Shown one piece after another: positions 49,973-59,148 of a stretch of 64,000 bases of DNA. The position numbers and the translations under genes were made by a program. Under the pieces are notes generated by a model that made no database searches, was not told the origin of the DNA, and saw nothing but the letters and a program-made list of their open reading frames with translations. Where the stretch lies: positions 1,054,001 through 1,118,000 of the forward strand of contig CBDDAE010000001.1 in assembly GCA_965224795.1 (NCBI GenBank), written 5' to 3'. The DNA comes from NVTR01 sp036480115. GTDB taxonomy: Bacteria > Pseudomonadota > Alphaproteobacteria > Rhodobacterales > Rhodobacteraceae. The first letter of the stretch is position 1. Each line of letters begins with the position of its first letter.

Positions 49973-51440
49973 CCGGGTTACCACGGCATATTAAAACGTG
50001 TATTTCACCGTCCGCAACAGTGGCAGGAATTGCTTTCTTTTCAATGCAGGACTTTAAGATCAGTGCCCATATAGCCCGTCGGCCAAATTCTACATACCTT
50101 TGAAAAGTATAAACCAGAACAAATTCGTCGTTATTGGTCTGAATTGCTAAAAAATCTAAATCTGTTTCGATCTTGTCCCATTCGTTTCCCAGATAGCGGT
50201 TAAATGGCAGTTCTGATGTCTTTGAAATTAGAAAAACTGGTGCCCCATTTCGCAGCTCGTCAATGGTTTGTTCTGCAAATTGATAGTCTTGTTTTGGAAT
50301 GTCTGAAACCTGCCAAATTGCGCCCAGAGAACCCGCGGAAATTGCAAGTATCAGCACCCAAAACAACGGGCGACTTGCCTGAGGGCGATCAAATTTTTCA
50401 AGCAATGTGTTGGAAATAATAGCAACACCCCTGACCGCAACCAGCAAAAGGAACCCAGCCATGAAAAAGAAAAACCTTGGCCTTGTCGGTCTTTCCAAAA
50501 TTGTTGTCACCAGCACAAATATCGGGATCGACAGAACAAACATGGCTGTAAACCAAGGCGTTTGATGCACGTAGCTAAATATACCGACCAGAAACACCAC
50601 ACCTGCAACCGCCACAGGTATCCAGCCGCCATAGGCGCGGCTTAGTTCGTTTGCCGCTGCAATAGCTGCCCAAATTCTGGGTGTCGCACTAGTGGCCGCA
50701 TTGCCGGCGGATACCCCTGCACTGTCATCTTCTACAAAAAACTCTAGTACGTCGGCGGACATTGGGTAGTACATGGCCAGTGTAACCAGTGCCGCCAATA
50801 AAAACCCAAACACCGGCAGCGCCAGATCAGCCGCCTTTTTGTTCGAAGACTTGGAAAACAAATAATACCCTAGCAACACAATAGCATGGGATACTGCCAC
50901 CAAAACCATCGTCATATGCGTGTAGGCAGCAAGTGCTATACACAGCACATAGACACCCATTCTCTGCGCCGTTAGCCTGTGTTCGTTCAAGGCATTTTGC
51001 AACATTCCGACACCCACCAGCGTCAGAAACAGCATAATCGTATACCCTCGGGCGTTTTGTGAAAACCAAACCGAATGGTACATGACCGCCAATAGCAAAG
51101 ACGCAGCCAGTGCCTCATGGCGCGGCGCATATTTGCACCCAAGCCAGTAAAGCGCTGGAACGGAAGCCGCCCCAAACAATGCCGCTGGCAAGCGAAATGC
51201 CCAATTAGATTCACCAAAGACCAAAATAGAAATTTTAGCCAACAACGAATAAAGTGGGTGATCATTATCACTGGGAAAAGAGGATACTATATCTACGAGC
51301 GGGACTCGAAGTGATTGTACCAATGTAGCAATCTCATCGTACCAAAGGGGGGCGTTCAAATGGTACAGCCGCAAAAGCAATGCCAGAATAGTGAGCCCAG
51401 CCACAGTTGAAAAATTGGAATGTGGTTTGGTTTCAAACAT
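49965..51440 (-). CDS. GT39-like membrane glycosyltransferase
   Basis: About 491 residues from 51440 (MFETKPHSNFS), overlapping the pyruvyltransferase-family stop. The GT-C signature LRLYHLNAPLWYDEIATLVQ contains the catalytic acidic DE in the first periplasmic loop, with SDNDHPLYSLLAKI next, as in PMT_2/GT39 (ArnT, protein mannosyltransferase). About 11 hydrophobic helices and a soluble C-terminal domain of ~100 residues follow. It uses polyprenyl-phosphate sugars, such as the product of the DPM1-like GT2 at 43207. The overlaps on both sides make it part of the tightly coupled unit. Confidence 0.88.
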   Translation of the reverse strand: MFETKPHSNFSTVAGLTILALLLRLYHLNAPLWYDEIATLVQSLRVPLVDIVSSFPSDNDHPLYSLLAKISILVFGESNWAFRLPAALFGAASVPALYWLGCKYAPRHEALAASLLLAVMYHSVWFSQNARGYTIMLFLTLVGVGMLQNALNEHRLTAQRMGVYVLCIALAAYTHMTMVLVAVSHAIVLLGYYLFSKSSNKKAADLALPVFGFLLAALVTLAMYYPMSADVLEFFVEDDSAGVSAGNAATSATPRIWAAIAAANELSRAYGGWIPVAVAGVVFLVGIFSYVHQTPWFTAMFVLSIPIFVLVTTILERPTRPRFFFFMAGFLLLVAVRGVAIISNTLLEKFDRPQASRPLFWVLILAISAGSLGAIWQVSDIPKQDYQFAEQTIDELRNGAPVFLISKTSELPFNRYLGNEWDKIETDLDFLAIQTNNDEFVLVYTFQRYVEFGRRAIWALILKSCIEKKAIPATVADGEIHVLICRGNPDE

Positions 51441-52932
51441 GGGTTTCAACCCTGTCCTTGGATTGGACGTCCAAAACACTCTGATGCATCCAATCAGCAT
51501 CCACTTGATCCATCCGTCTAACCAAATCTTCTTTGCCCAGATCAGAAAATAACTGTTCAACTTTTCCACCCTGACCTGGATAGTAGTCTATCCCGACCGT
51601 ACCCAGACCCTGAGAAAGACAAAATATTGAGGCGTGAAATCGCATGGTTATAGCTGAATCCAACTGGCGAAGCAGGTAAAGCATACCGTCCACATCCGGG
51701 TCGGCTTCAAGCACTTGCATATCAGCTCTGCCCTGTAACAGCTTTTGCAAGCGGTAAGCAGATTCCAGATCCGAGCCACCCAGTTGAATTGGATTCATCG
51801 GGAAGAACACGAAGACAACCGGCCTATCGCTTTGCTTACCAATCGCAATCATGGCTTTCGCGCACTCATTGAAAAACTGTGTCTCGGCATTTTGGGAGAA
51901 ATCAGCGCCCTTCACAGCCCAATCATGCCGGATAGGGCGAATATTCAACCCAATGAGACGGGGTTTTTTAGTGGTGTCCATAATACCATCAACTGCTGAT
52001 TTCTCTTTTTCAGTCAACAGTGTCAGCTCTTTTCGGCTAGCCAGATAGTCAAACGCCGGATCATGGCCAATATTTATATCCAACCCCGCCAATACGGAAT
52101 CCTGAGCAGCCTTTTTTGTTCGTACGGAAAACACGCTAGCGTGACCCGCTATCTGATGCGCAATCCAACGGGAAGTTTTACGCTTAAATGGTCCAACTCC
52201 TACATTTCGTACCAGAAACGGCGTGTTCATAGCCGCAGCCAAACGTGCAGATTTCAAATGCATCACCAACATTCGAGGCAAATCCATTAGCGGACCCCCG
52301 GCAAATACCAGCGCATCATTTTGCGCCACTGCGTGCGAAATCTCCCTATGGCCGTATGGCTCAACGGTTACTTCAACCGGTGTTTCAAGTTTCGCTGCCA
52401 ATCGCAGGGTATGTTGTGGTCGCTTGCTCATAATGGTTGCGCGGGTTGTGCCAAAATCTTGGTTTAGTCCCAACAGGACTCCCCCCAAGATAGCAGCATC
52501 CCCCACATGCTCACCGCCATAAGCCCCGATCAGAGTCGCTGAAGCAAAGCTATCGGGCACTGGGGTCGACTTGTCGTGAGACAATAATGCACCCGTACCA
52601 TGGCGCAACAAAGCAAACAAATCAGACAATACTGATGAAGGGTTTGGTTCAGAAGGCGGACTTTTCTTCAAGAAAAAGTGGTTGAAATCATTGATAAACT
52701 CAGTTTCTCGTGGATCCAGCCCCTGTGAGGATTGCATTTCAGCAATCAGGCCATTGTCACGGGCCAGGCGAAACAAGCCTTCCAAATGAAAAACCGTTTG
52801 CGGCTCAACCGGAACAACAATTCCGTCACCGGCTTTCAGGTCCGCCAGGGCGGCACTTAAAGGATTACTACGCCCGGCGATGTGGTCGTGGACGCGCACC
52901 ACTTGATCACATGTTAATGTGACTTTTTTCAT
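51433..52932 (-). CDS. polysaccharide pyruvyl transferase family protein
   Basis: 499 residues; the GT-B-like pyruvyltransferase domain begins near LIGAYGGEHVGDAAILGGV, with FAGGPLMDLPRMLVMHLKS, LVRNVGVGPFKRK, GHDPAFDYLA, IGLNIRPIRHDW, and SAITMRFHASIFCLSQGLG (the conserved R-x-H), then YPGQGGKVEQLF. An N-terminal ~120-residue extra domain of unknown role precedes it. Family members add pyruvate ketals or act as sugar transferases in exopolysaccharide synthesis. Overlaps with the methyltransferase (TGA/ATG) and GT39 genes support coupled translation. Confidence 0.88.
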   Translation of the reverse strand: MKKVTLTCDQVVRVHDHIAGRSNPLSAALADLKAGDGIVVPVEPQTVFHLEGLFRLARDNGLIAEMQSSQGLDPRETEFINDFNHFFLKKSPPSEPNPSSVLSDLFALLRHGTGALLSHDKSTPVPDSFASATLIGAYGGEHVGDAAILGGVLLGLNQDFGTTRATIMSKRPQHTLRLAAKLETPVEVTVEPYGHREISHAVAQNDALVFAGGPLMDLPRMLVMHLKSARLAAAMNTPFLVRNVGVGPFKRKTSRWIAHQIAGHASVFSVRTKKAAQDSVLAGLDINIGHDPAFDYLASRKELTLLTEKEKSAVDGIMDTTKKPRLIGLNIRPIRHDWAVKGADFSQNAETQFFNECAKAMIAIGKQSDRPVVFVFFPMNPIQLGGSDLESAYRLQKLLQGRADMQVLEADPDVDGMLYLLRQLDSAITMRFHASIFCLSQGLGTVGIDYYPGQGGKVEQLFSDLGKEDLVRRMDQVDADWMHQSVLDVQSKDRVETHV

Positions 52933-53693
52933 GTAAGCGCCTTTTGCAGGCGTGCCGTCACAAGAACTTCAAAGTCTTCGTCGCGATGGTTTAGATGTTC
53001 AGGTAACAATTCCTCAGCTGCCAAACCCTGCAAAAAGCTACAAGCCGACATAACATTTCCAAATGTATCAATTTCTATGCCCGCTTTTGGCCAGTATTCC
53101 GCAACCATTGCCCCCAAAGATTGTGATGTAAAATGCCAATATTCGCCCCAAGGGTCACGTCCCAACCTGCGGCCGATTTTTGCTATTCCAGCCGTTGTCA
53201 CCAAGGCAACGCCACCCGGTTTCAAAACTCTGTGCAGAGTTTCTAGTGCCCGGCGGGGTTCATATATCATCTGAATAGTTTGGGTGAATATTACACAATC
53301 GAAGGAATTATCCGGAATATTTGGCGCATCTGTCAGGTCACCAACTAAAGTGGCCTGGGGATTTCCTTCAACGTAGTGCAACACGTCGGTCTGCAAGACA
53401 TCATGCCCATATTTTTCAATATAGGCCGGATCCCCAAGTTCCAAACAACGACCTGTAATATCGGCTTTGTGCCGATCTAAAAATGCTTCGATATAGTACC
53501 GGTCAATGGCTTGCCCACGATCAAACCCAAAGACATCGGAAACCGGATTTAACCTGTCAAACCCGCCAAAATCAATGGTACCGGCTCTGGGCCATTGCAA
53601 GCGGTGCTTGCGCCTTTGCGAAGTAAGCTGGTCACGCATGCGTTGCGATAGAATTGCCTTCGCCGCACGTCGTATGAATGTATCCATGCTCAT
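52929..53693 (-). CDS. SAM-dependent methyltransferase (type 11)
   Basis: About 254 residues from 53693 (MSMDTFIRRAAKAI), AAAGGG upstream; the open frame from 53780 uses a TTG inside the deacetylase gene. SAM-binding motifs are CLELGDPAYIEKYG and VGDLTDAPNIPDNSFDCVIF, then QTIQMIYEPRRALETLHRVL and KPGGVALVTTAG. The N-terminal ~55 residues are basic and helical. It likely methylates a sugar or lipid intermediate of the cluster, as is common for such genes next to pyruvyltransferases; the substrate cannot be read from sequence. Confidence 0.85.
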   Translation of the reverse strand: MSMDTFIRRAAKAILSQRMRDQLTSQRRKHRLQWPRAGTIDFGGFDRLNPVSDVFGFDRGQAIDRYYIEAFLDRHKADITGRCLELGDPAYIEKYGHDVLQTDVLHYVEGNPQATLVGDLTDAPNIPDNSFDCVIFTQTIQMIYEPRRALETLHRVLKPGGVALVTTAGIAKIGRRLGRDPWGEYWHFTSQSLGAMVAEYWPKAGIEIDTFGNVMSACSFLQGLAAEELLPEHLNHRDEDFEVLVTARLQKALT

Positions 53694-53754
53694 TTGGAAC
53701 GCCCTTTCCGACATTCCCAATTCGCTGCAGATGAATTGGATGTGCTGTTTCGGA

Positions 53755-54522
53755 TCAAAACTGACTCCAGGGTTTGGCAATCAACGCACGTGCTTTACGT
53801 AAAGCTTGCCGTTTTTTTAGGTAGACAGAACCACGCCCTTCCAAATGACGTCGCCATTTACTTGGGTTTTGGAAATAAAACATTTCCAGACGTGGCAAGT
53901 CAAAAATATCTGAACCTTCTGTCGCCTGTCCCAGCCGGGTTCCTACGGACGTTTTATACTGCTTCGCTATTTCGCCTCGCACAGCCGTGTTTGTTAAGCC
54001 ATAGGGCGGGGCAAAATGAACAACCTGTCTGCCAAGTCTATCCTCTAGCTCTTCCCGGGATTTACACAGTTCACAATCAAGATCCGTTCGCGACAATGAT
54101 TGCAAGTCGCGGTGTGTCACCGTGTGGCTCCCAAATATTACACCTTCATCAGCAAGGGCACGGATGGTGGGCCAGTCCATCAATGGGCGCGCAGGGCTAT
54201 TGGCACCACGCCAATTTTCCTTTTTGCCAACATGTGCTGTCGGCACGTATACAATCGGCTTGAATCCAAAATTCTTCATCACCGGCCAGGCCACATCAAC
54301 GAAATCAACAAAAGCATCATCAAATGTTATGATCACCTGGTTTTGGTCGCAAATACTTGCGCCATTCTTTCGGCCAAACAAAGTGTCCAAAGAAACCACG
54401 GCTGATCTTGCGGCGCTGATTTGTTCCATTTGACTTGCGAACACATCCGGTGGGATGGATGTCGGCCCTTCAGCAGTAGACACGGAATGGTACATCAAAA
54501 TGTCTACCCTAGGATTGGCCAT
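53755..54522 (-). CDS. polysaccharide deacetylase (NodB-type)
   Basis: 255 residues. NodB motifs are complete: MYHSVSTAEGP at the start, TFDDAFVDFVDVAWPVM with the metal/catalytic DD, GSHTVTHRDLQSLS with the H-x3-H zinc ligands, and FAPPYGLTNTAV (motif 3). No signal peptide, so it may act cytoplasmically on a lipid-linked intermediate or be misplaced by prediction. AAGGAAAA lies before the ATG. It is 2 bp after the epimerase stop and 61 bp before the methyltransferase start. It likely removes N- or O-acetyl groups from the glycan. Confidence 0.92.
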   Translation of the reverse strand: MANPRVDILMYHSVSTAEGPTSIPPDVFASQMEQISAARSAVVSLDTLFGRKNGASICDQNQVIITFDDAFVDFVDVAWPVMKNFGFKPIVYVPTAHVGKKENWRGANSPARPLMDWPTIRALADEGVIFGSHTVTHRDLQSLSRTDLDCELCKSREELEDRLGRQVVHFAPPYGLTNTAVRGEIAKQYKTSVGTRLGQATEGSDIFDLPRLEMFYFQNPSKWRRHLEGRGSVYLKKRQALRKARALIAKPWSQF

Positions 54523-54524
54523 AG

Positions 54525-55469
54525 CTAGTTTTCCTTCAGCTTATTCGGTCGGGAAATCCAGGAAATCGTTTGTTCCAAGCCTTTTTTCAGATCAGTATAA
54601 GCTAGGAACCCAAAAGCTTTTTGCGCAGCAGTGCCCGACCCAGAAGAGGATTGAACATCACCTGCTTTGGCAGCGGCCAATTCGACTTGGATTTCAGTAT
54701 TCATGCATTCGGAAATGGTTTTTACCAGTTCACTGATTGAAATCGATTTTCCCGTACAAATGTTGAATACAGCGCCCTTGCAAGTCGCAATATTTTCCAT
54801 CGCAAGCGCAAGCGCTTGCACGATATCCCCAACATAAATAAAATCTCTGGTCTGCGATCCGTCGCCAAAAATTGTAACCGGTTGTTTGGCCAGCCAGCGT
54901 TCAAGAAATATTGTAATCACACCAGAATACATTGATCCGCTGACTTGCCTTGGCCCATAAACATTAAAAAACCGCAACCCGGTCGCCTGTAGGCCGATCG
55001 CATCCTGCATCGCTGTTGCGTGAAGCTCATTTGACAGCTTATCAATTCCATAACCTGAGATTGGCTGCGTCGGCATATTTTCCGTAAGCGGAAGCGAAAT
55101 CGGGTTTCCATACACGGCTGTCGAGCTGGCATAGACCACTGGAATATTGGCTCTCGCGGCTTCCTCAAAAACCGTAAGGCAGCCCTCTAGATTTGTTCGC
55201 GAAGAACTGGCCCAGTCCTGAGCATACGCCTGAATGGAAGCAACAGCCGCCAAATGGAAAACGCCGTCGCATCCTCTTAAAGCTGCGCGCATTGCAACAG
55301 AATCCGTAATATCCGCTTCAATCAGCTGTATTTTGCAGGCCGCTAAGTTTTCGCGATTGCCTGTAGATAAATTATCATAACCGCGTACTTCATGCCCTAA
55401 ACCGCAAAGGTACTCGGCCAGATGCCCGCCGATAAAGCCCGCTGCGCCTGTTATCAAGAATACTGCCAT
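54525..55469 (-). CDS. NAD-dependent UDP-sugar epimerase/dehydratase
   Basis: 314-residue extended SDR. MAVFLITGAAGFIGGHLAEYL is the NAD loop; VFHLAAVASIQAYAQDW, YASSTAVYGNP and SGYGIDKLSNELHATAM carry the catalytic Ser-Tyr-x3-Lys; LRFFNVYGPRQ is the extended signature and DFIYVGDIVQALALAM the sugar-side motif. Closest to GalE/WbpP-type UDP-hexose 4-epimerases. It begins the 55469-48737 unit. Its product may be UDP-galactose or UDP-GalNAc-type. The substrate choice between 4-epimerase and other SDR activities is not decided here. Confidence 0.9.
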   Translation of the reverse strand: MAVFLITGAAGFIGGHLAEYLCGLGHEVRGYDNLSTGNRENLAACKIQLIEADITDSVAMRAALRGCDGVFHLAAVASIQAYAQDWASSSRTNLEGCLTVFEEAARANIPVVYASSTAVYGNPISLPLTENMPTQPISGYGIDKLSNELHATAMQDAIGLQATGLRFFNVYGPRQVSGSMYSGVITIFLERWLAKQPVTIFGDGSQTRDFIYVGDIVQALALAMENIATCKGAVFNICTGKSISISELVKTISECMNTEIQVELAAAKAGDVQSSSGSGTAAQKAFGFLAYTDLKKGLEQTISWISRPNKLKEN

Positions 55470-55841
55470 CTTTTACTTATCCACTTTGCTAGAAACTAGG
55501 CCAAAAATTCGAACTGTCCGCATTAATTAATATCCACTGTAAAGCACAACTTGCCGCCAATTTAACTGCCGGGTGCTGCCGATCAACAGTTTGTCTTGGG
55601 AAGTTGTCAGGCCGTCGCCAATAAGGCCTAATCACTGTATTTTGTTGCGGGATCGTCTCACATCAACAGAAAACATGGGTATTTTTGCAATGATTTTGAC
55701 ATTCTTGGCCGTTACAGCCAGCACAACTTCTTGAAAAGCAATGCAAAAGCCCAGAAATTGCAAATATAGCACCCCCACCTGTCACAATTCAGGAACAAAT
55801 GAATCATTCAATCCAATTGCCAGTTATTCTTATTCTAACAT
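55470..55841. other. 372-bp gene-free gap between wzx and epimerase genes
   Basis: No gene is supported. The sequence is A/T-rich, with small dyads only, such as CTAG-AAA-CTAG near 55490 and TGAAT-C-ATTCA near 55800. It should hold the promoter of the 55469-48737 unit and the end of the wzx transcript. Nothing I could identify as a strong terminator. Confidence 0.4.
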
Positions 55842-57344
55842 TCAATTGCCTGAAATTTGCGCAGCCGATTTTTGGGTTTCCTTGGGTCCTGAATCCATTT
55901 TTGAGTAGGCTAAATATTTTATTTCAGTCACCAGCTTGCGATCCACGATCAGCCCAATCAAATAATACAGAACAAATACAGCGGTAAGTTTCAATTCCCA
56001 CGGGATACTGCCGATACTTTTTGCTACGGCAAGTAAAATCACAGCTACAGTCATAGGGCGTACAATTTGGGACACAAATTTGAATTTCACGCCATGGCGG
56101 TTGCACAAAACAATCGCAAGCGCCCAAACGGTTGCAGTGGCAGCCACAATGGAAATAGCCCCCCCAGTCGCGCCAAAATTCACGATCAGAATGCTTCCTA
56201 GCACCACAGAAACTGCCGATCCCGCAGCACCAGAAATAAATACTGCATTTGTTTGACCCATTGCGGTAAGAATCCAGCGATGGTGGCCCGACAAAATATG
56301 CAATGGAAACACGAATATCAGTATCGAAAGAACGGCACCCGATCGGTGGTACGCTTCGCCAAATGTAAGTGAATATATTTCGGATCCATAACCTGAAATA
56401 AAGATCACCGGACCAAACACAGCCCATGCCACGACTTTAATGGATGCAAGATTAAGGTGTACTAACTGTTCGCCACCCTGCTCCAACCTACGTATCAGTG
56501 TTGCGTACAGGTTGAAATGATAGGTATAGGAAATTGATTGTAGTGCCAGAACAATCCTCTGCCCCGCGGAATAAAACGCTGCCTGTTCCAGGCCCGAAAC
56601 ATTGGCAATCAATATCGGTGGGAAGTATTGAACTACCCCCCAAACTATACTGTTCAATCCAAGTGGCGCAGCCTTAGCAACCAAGACTTTAAACCGGGGC
56701 CAACTAACCTTGGATAGTATTGAAAAACCCGACCTGGTCTGAAACCAGACGAAAAAAGCCATCCATACAGCCACAGACAACAGTTCGGCCAGACCTAACC
56801 AAATAAGATCGTCTGGGCTTGCAACCAACACCACAGTTAAACCGGCCATGACCAGTATTCGTAAAAGCTGCCCCAGAGCGACATTGTCCAGACTTTCCAG
56901 GCTTTGCATTAGCCATTCCTGCTTATAGGAATTTAGTAATATGGTCGTCGCAAACAGACTGCCCAAAATCCGGGCTGTTTGGTCCTCAGTGCTGACAAAT
57001 ATCCCCAAAATGACAACTGGTGTTACTATTAGGGAAAACACCCCACGAATGGCCGGGATTTCATTTACAATATTGTCGTTCTCACTAGAGACCATGCGTT
57101 CGCGCACGCCCACCCGACCCAGGCCAAAATCCACAAAAATAATAGCAAAACCAGTGATCGCTAATAAGTATTCAACCATGCCGTAGTCTTCTGGGGGCAG
57201 AATTCTGGCAAGGTAAACAAATAGAAAAAAGCCGACGACTTTTGAAATAAACTGTCCGCCAGCAAGATAGAAAAGATCGCGAATAAACTGAATGTCAGGG
57301 TTGCGAACAATCGCAACAAATTGCTTTATCAAAGGCCCCAGCAA
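55842..57344 (-). CDS. Wzx-type oligosaccharide flippase (MOP superfamily)
   Basis: 500 residues with about 13 hydrophobic helices and a polysaccharide-exporter signature near the N-terminus (LFYLAGGQFISKVVGFFLFVYL), then DYGMVEYLLAITGFAII. It flips undecaprenyl-linked sugar repeat units across the inner membrane. Start is a TTG at 57344, preceded by AAAGG ~12 bp away, so initiation is weak; the ATG at 57181 or further in cannot be excluded. A 7-bp inverted repeat brackets the start region (57334-57370). It stands alone between two gaps but in the same direction as the rest of the glycan cluster. Confidence 0.88.
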   Translation of the reverse strand: MLGPLIKQFVAIVRNPDIQFIRDLFYLAGGQFISKVVGFFLFVYLARILPPEDYGMVEYLLAITGFAIIFVDFGLGRVGVRERMVSSENDNIVNEIPAIRGVFSLIVTPVVILGIFVSTEDQTARILGSLFATTILLNSYKQEWLMQSLESLDNVALGQLLRILVMAGLTVVLVASPDDLIWLGLAELLSVAVWMAFFVWFQTRSGFSILSKVSWPRFKVLVAKAAPLGLNSIVWGVVQYFPPILIANVSGLEQAAFYSAGQRIVLALQSISYTYHFNLYATLIRRLEQGGEQLVHLNLASIKVVAWAVFGPVIFISGYGSEIYSLTFGEAYHRSGAVLSILIFVFPLHILSGHHRWILTAMGQTNAVFISGAAGSAVSVVLGSILIVNFGATGGAISIVAATATVWALAIVLCNRHGVKFKFVSQIVRPMTVAVILLAVAKSIGSIPWELKLTAVFVLYYLIGLIVDRKLVTEIKYLAYSKMDSGPKETQKSAAQISGN

Positions 57345-57530
57345 ACTACAGTATACCTTTCAATGGGGCCATCCAGGATGGGTAATAGCAACCACGAACA
57401 AATTCTGTGCCCCAGATATCGCGAAGCTGCGTTAATTGATACATCTATTGTCGTAAACTTGGTTGGGTATTAATCTTGGATTCTAAAATTGGCCCTATAG
57501 CGGCGACATGAAAACATGGCAGAAATCCTA

Positions 57531-59105
57531 TCAGCTCGGAACAAACAGGTTAAATGTGGTGCCCAAATTCGGCGTGCTGGTCCAAGACAGATTCAGCCCA
57601 ACATTCTTGGCAAGCTCTTTCACAATCGCTAAGCCCAACCCCGAACCGGACGAGGCTTCGCCTTTCACATAAGCTTCAAACATCGCCGGGCTATCGCCAG
57701 TTTCCGGCAGGCTTTCTGAATTGGACACCGAAAACTGAAAACCTTGTGCCTGATTTTCGGCGTGAAAAGAAATTTTGCCGTTTGCCGTGTGCTTAATCGC
57801 GTTAGACAAAAGATTACTTAATATTCGCGTGACAACCAAAGGCTGTACGCAAAGCTGCGCCTCTTGAATCGCAACTTCAAAACCCAGCCCTTTATTCTCT
57901 GCCTCCATTCGAAACATCCGCTCCAGAGTACTTGAAATAACTCCGGATGAGACCATTTCCCGGTCACCAAACTGGTCACTTTGGGTGGGTGTTTCGCCGG
58001 TCTGGGCGTCCTGTTCTCCAGTATAACTTGCCGCCAGTTGGTCAAGATATTCAAATGCTGAATTCAATTGCTCCTGCACATCGCGCGGCTGATCCTTGGT
58101 CACGACCGCCATTGTAGCGCGTAGCGACGTTATGGGTTGACGAATATCATGTGAAGCTGTTGCCAGTCGCATGTTTTGAATGCGTGCCGCTTCGCGGGCA
58201 CGGGCGTATTTCTTTTCGCTTTCCAATAAAGCCAGGTTCATCTTTGCCTCGCTTTTGGCACTGCTAAGAGAATTTCGTAAAATCCTATCGCGCTCAGACA
58301 GGATCGAGAGAATGTAGCGGGTGAAAAACAGGATGAAAAACCCGATCACACCAATCATCGCTATCCGAACAATGAATATCGTATCAAGCCCTTCATCTAG
58401 CTCGCCAAAAACCAAAATCACTACCCCTGCCAGCGCCATGACCAGGACGAAGGCCAAGCCATTGCGCGCCACCCGCACCGTCGGGCCATGCATCGCGCGA
58501 AAGGATAAGATTGGGACGCCGTGTGAAAGACAGGCAAATGCAGCCACCGCATAAAATTCAAACGGAACATTTTGGATGGCTACCTGCGTTTGCGCGAAGG
58601 GCAACAATAGGATCAAACCGGCCGCGATAAAGTGCAACACGCGTATTTTTTCCAGCCGATTGCCTTTGCTTATCGACAGTCCCGACAGGATCAAATGCAG
58701 GCTGGCCAGAGCAAATCCCGAATATATCAGTGTGACAGAGTCAATTTGTAAGCCAATCCAAAAAAGCCCGGTGGCGTCCTGTTCAAAGAACGCGAACCAA
58801 ATAAAACTAAGGATCGTAAGGCCAACATAAGCCGCCCATAATTTTAAACGTAGAGACAGTGAAATTACTAACAGTATCAATAGGATTGAAAAAAATGCGG
58901 CGTAAAGCACGATGGTTTCGACAACTTCGTCAAAGTTGAATATCAATGCTGATATCTGTTCCTCACTACGCCCCGGTAGGGCGTCGTAATCGTCATCATC
59001 CGTACCGGCCAAAACCTGCGAGACACTGGCGATCGCGAAGATTATGCTAGGTGAAAGCCGGCCAATATATCGCTTCCAACTTGTGATTGTTTGATCGCAT
59101 TTCAT
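57531..59105 (-). CDS. membrane histidine kinase
   Basis: 524 residues. A signal-like segment, a D-rich patch (GTDDDDYDALPG) and seven hydrophobic helices (residues ~60-275), a 7TM sensory layout, lead to a short coiled coil and HisKA with SHDIRQPITSLRATM (phospho-His). Catalytic motifs: N-box RILSNLLSNAIKHT, G-box GEASSGSGLGLAIVKEL. The D-box part is less clear. GAGG precedes the ATG. It is divergent from the LuxR regulator, the starts only 43 bp apart. The pair is a plausible two-component system controlling the adjacent glycan cluster or the secreted protein at 59929; the signal is unknown. Confidence 0.9.
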   Translation of the reverse strand: MKCDQTITSWKRYIGRLSPSIIFAIASVSQVLAGTDDDDYDALPGRSEEQISALIFNFDEVVETIVLYAAFFSILLILLVISLSLRLKLWAAYVGLTILSFIWFAFFEQDATGLFWIGLQIDSVTLIYSGFALASLHLILSGLSISKGNRLEKIRVLHFIAAGLILLLPFAQTQVAIQNVPFEFYAVAAFACLSHGVPILSFRAMHGPTVRVARNGLAFVLVMALAGVVILVFGELDEGLDTIFIVRIAMIGVIGFFILFFTRYILSILSERDRILRNSLSSAKSEAKMNLALLESEKKYARAREAARIQNMRLATASHDIRQPITSLRATMAVVTKDQPRDVQEQLNSAFEYLDQLAASYTGEQDAQTGETPTQSDQFGDREMVSSGVISSTLERMFRMEAENKGLGFEVAIQEAQLCVQPLVVTRILSNLLSNAIKHTANGKISFHAENQAQGFQFSVSNSESLPETGDSPAMFEAYVKGEASSGSGLGLAIVKELAKNVGLNLSWTSTPNLGTTFNLFVPS

Positions 59106-59148
59106 GGTCTAGCCTCTTGTTCAAAGGTTTTTGCACTAGGTTCTCACT

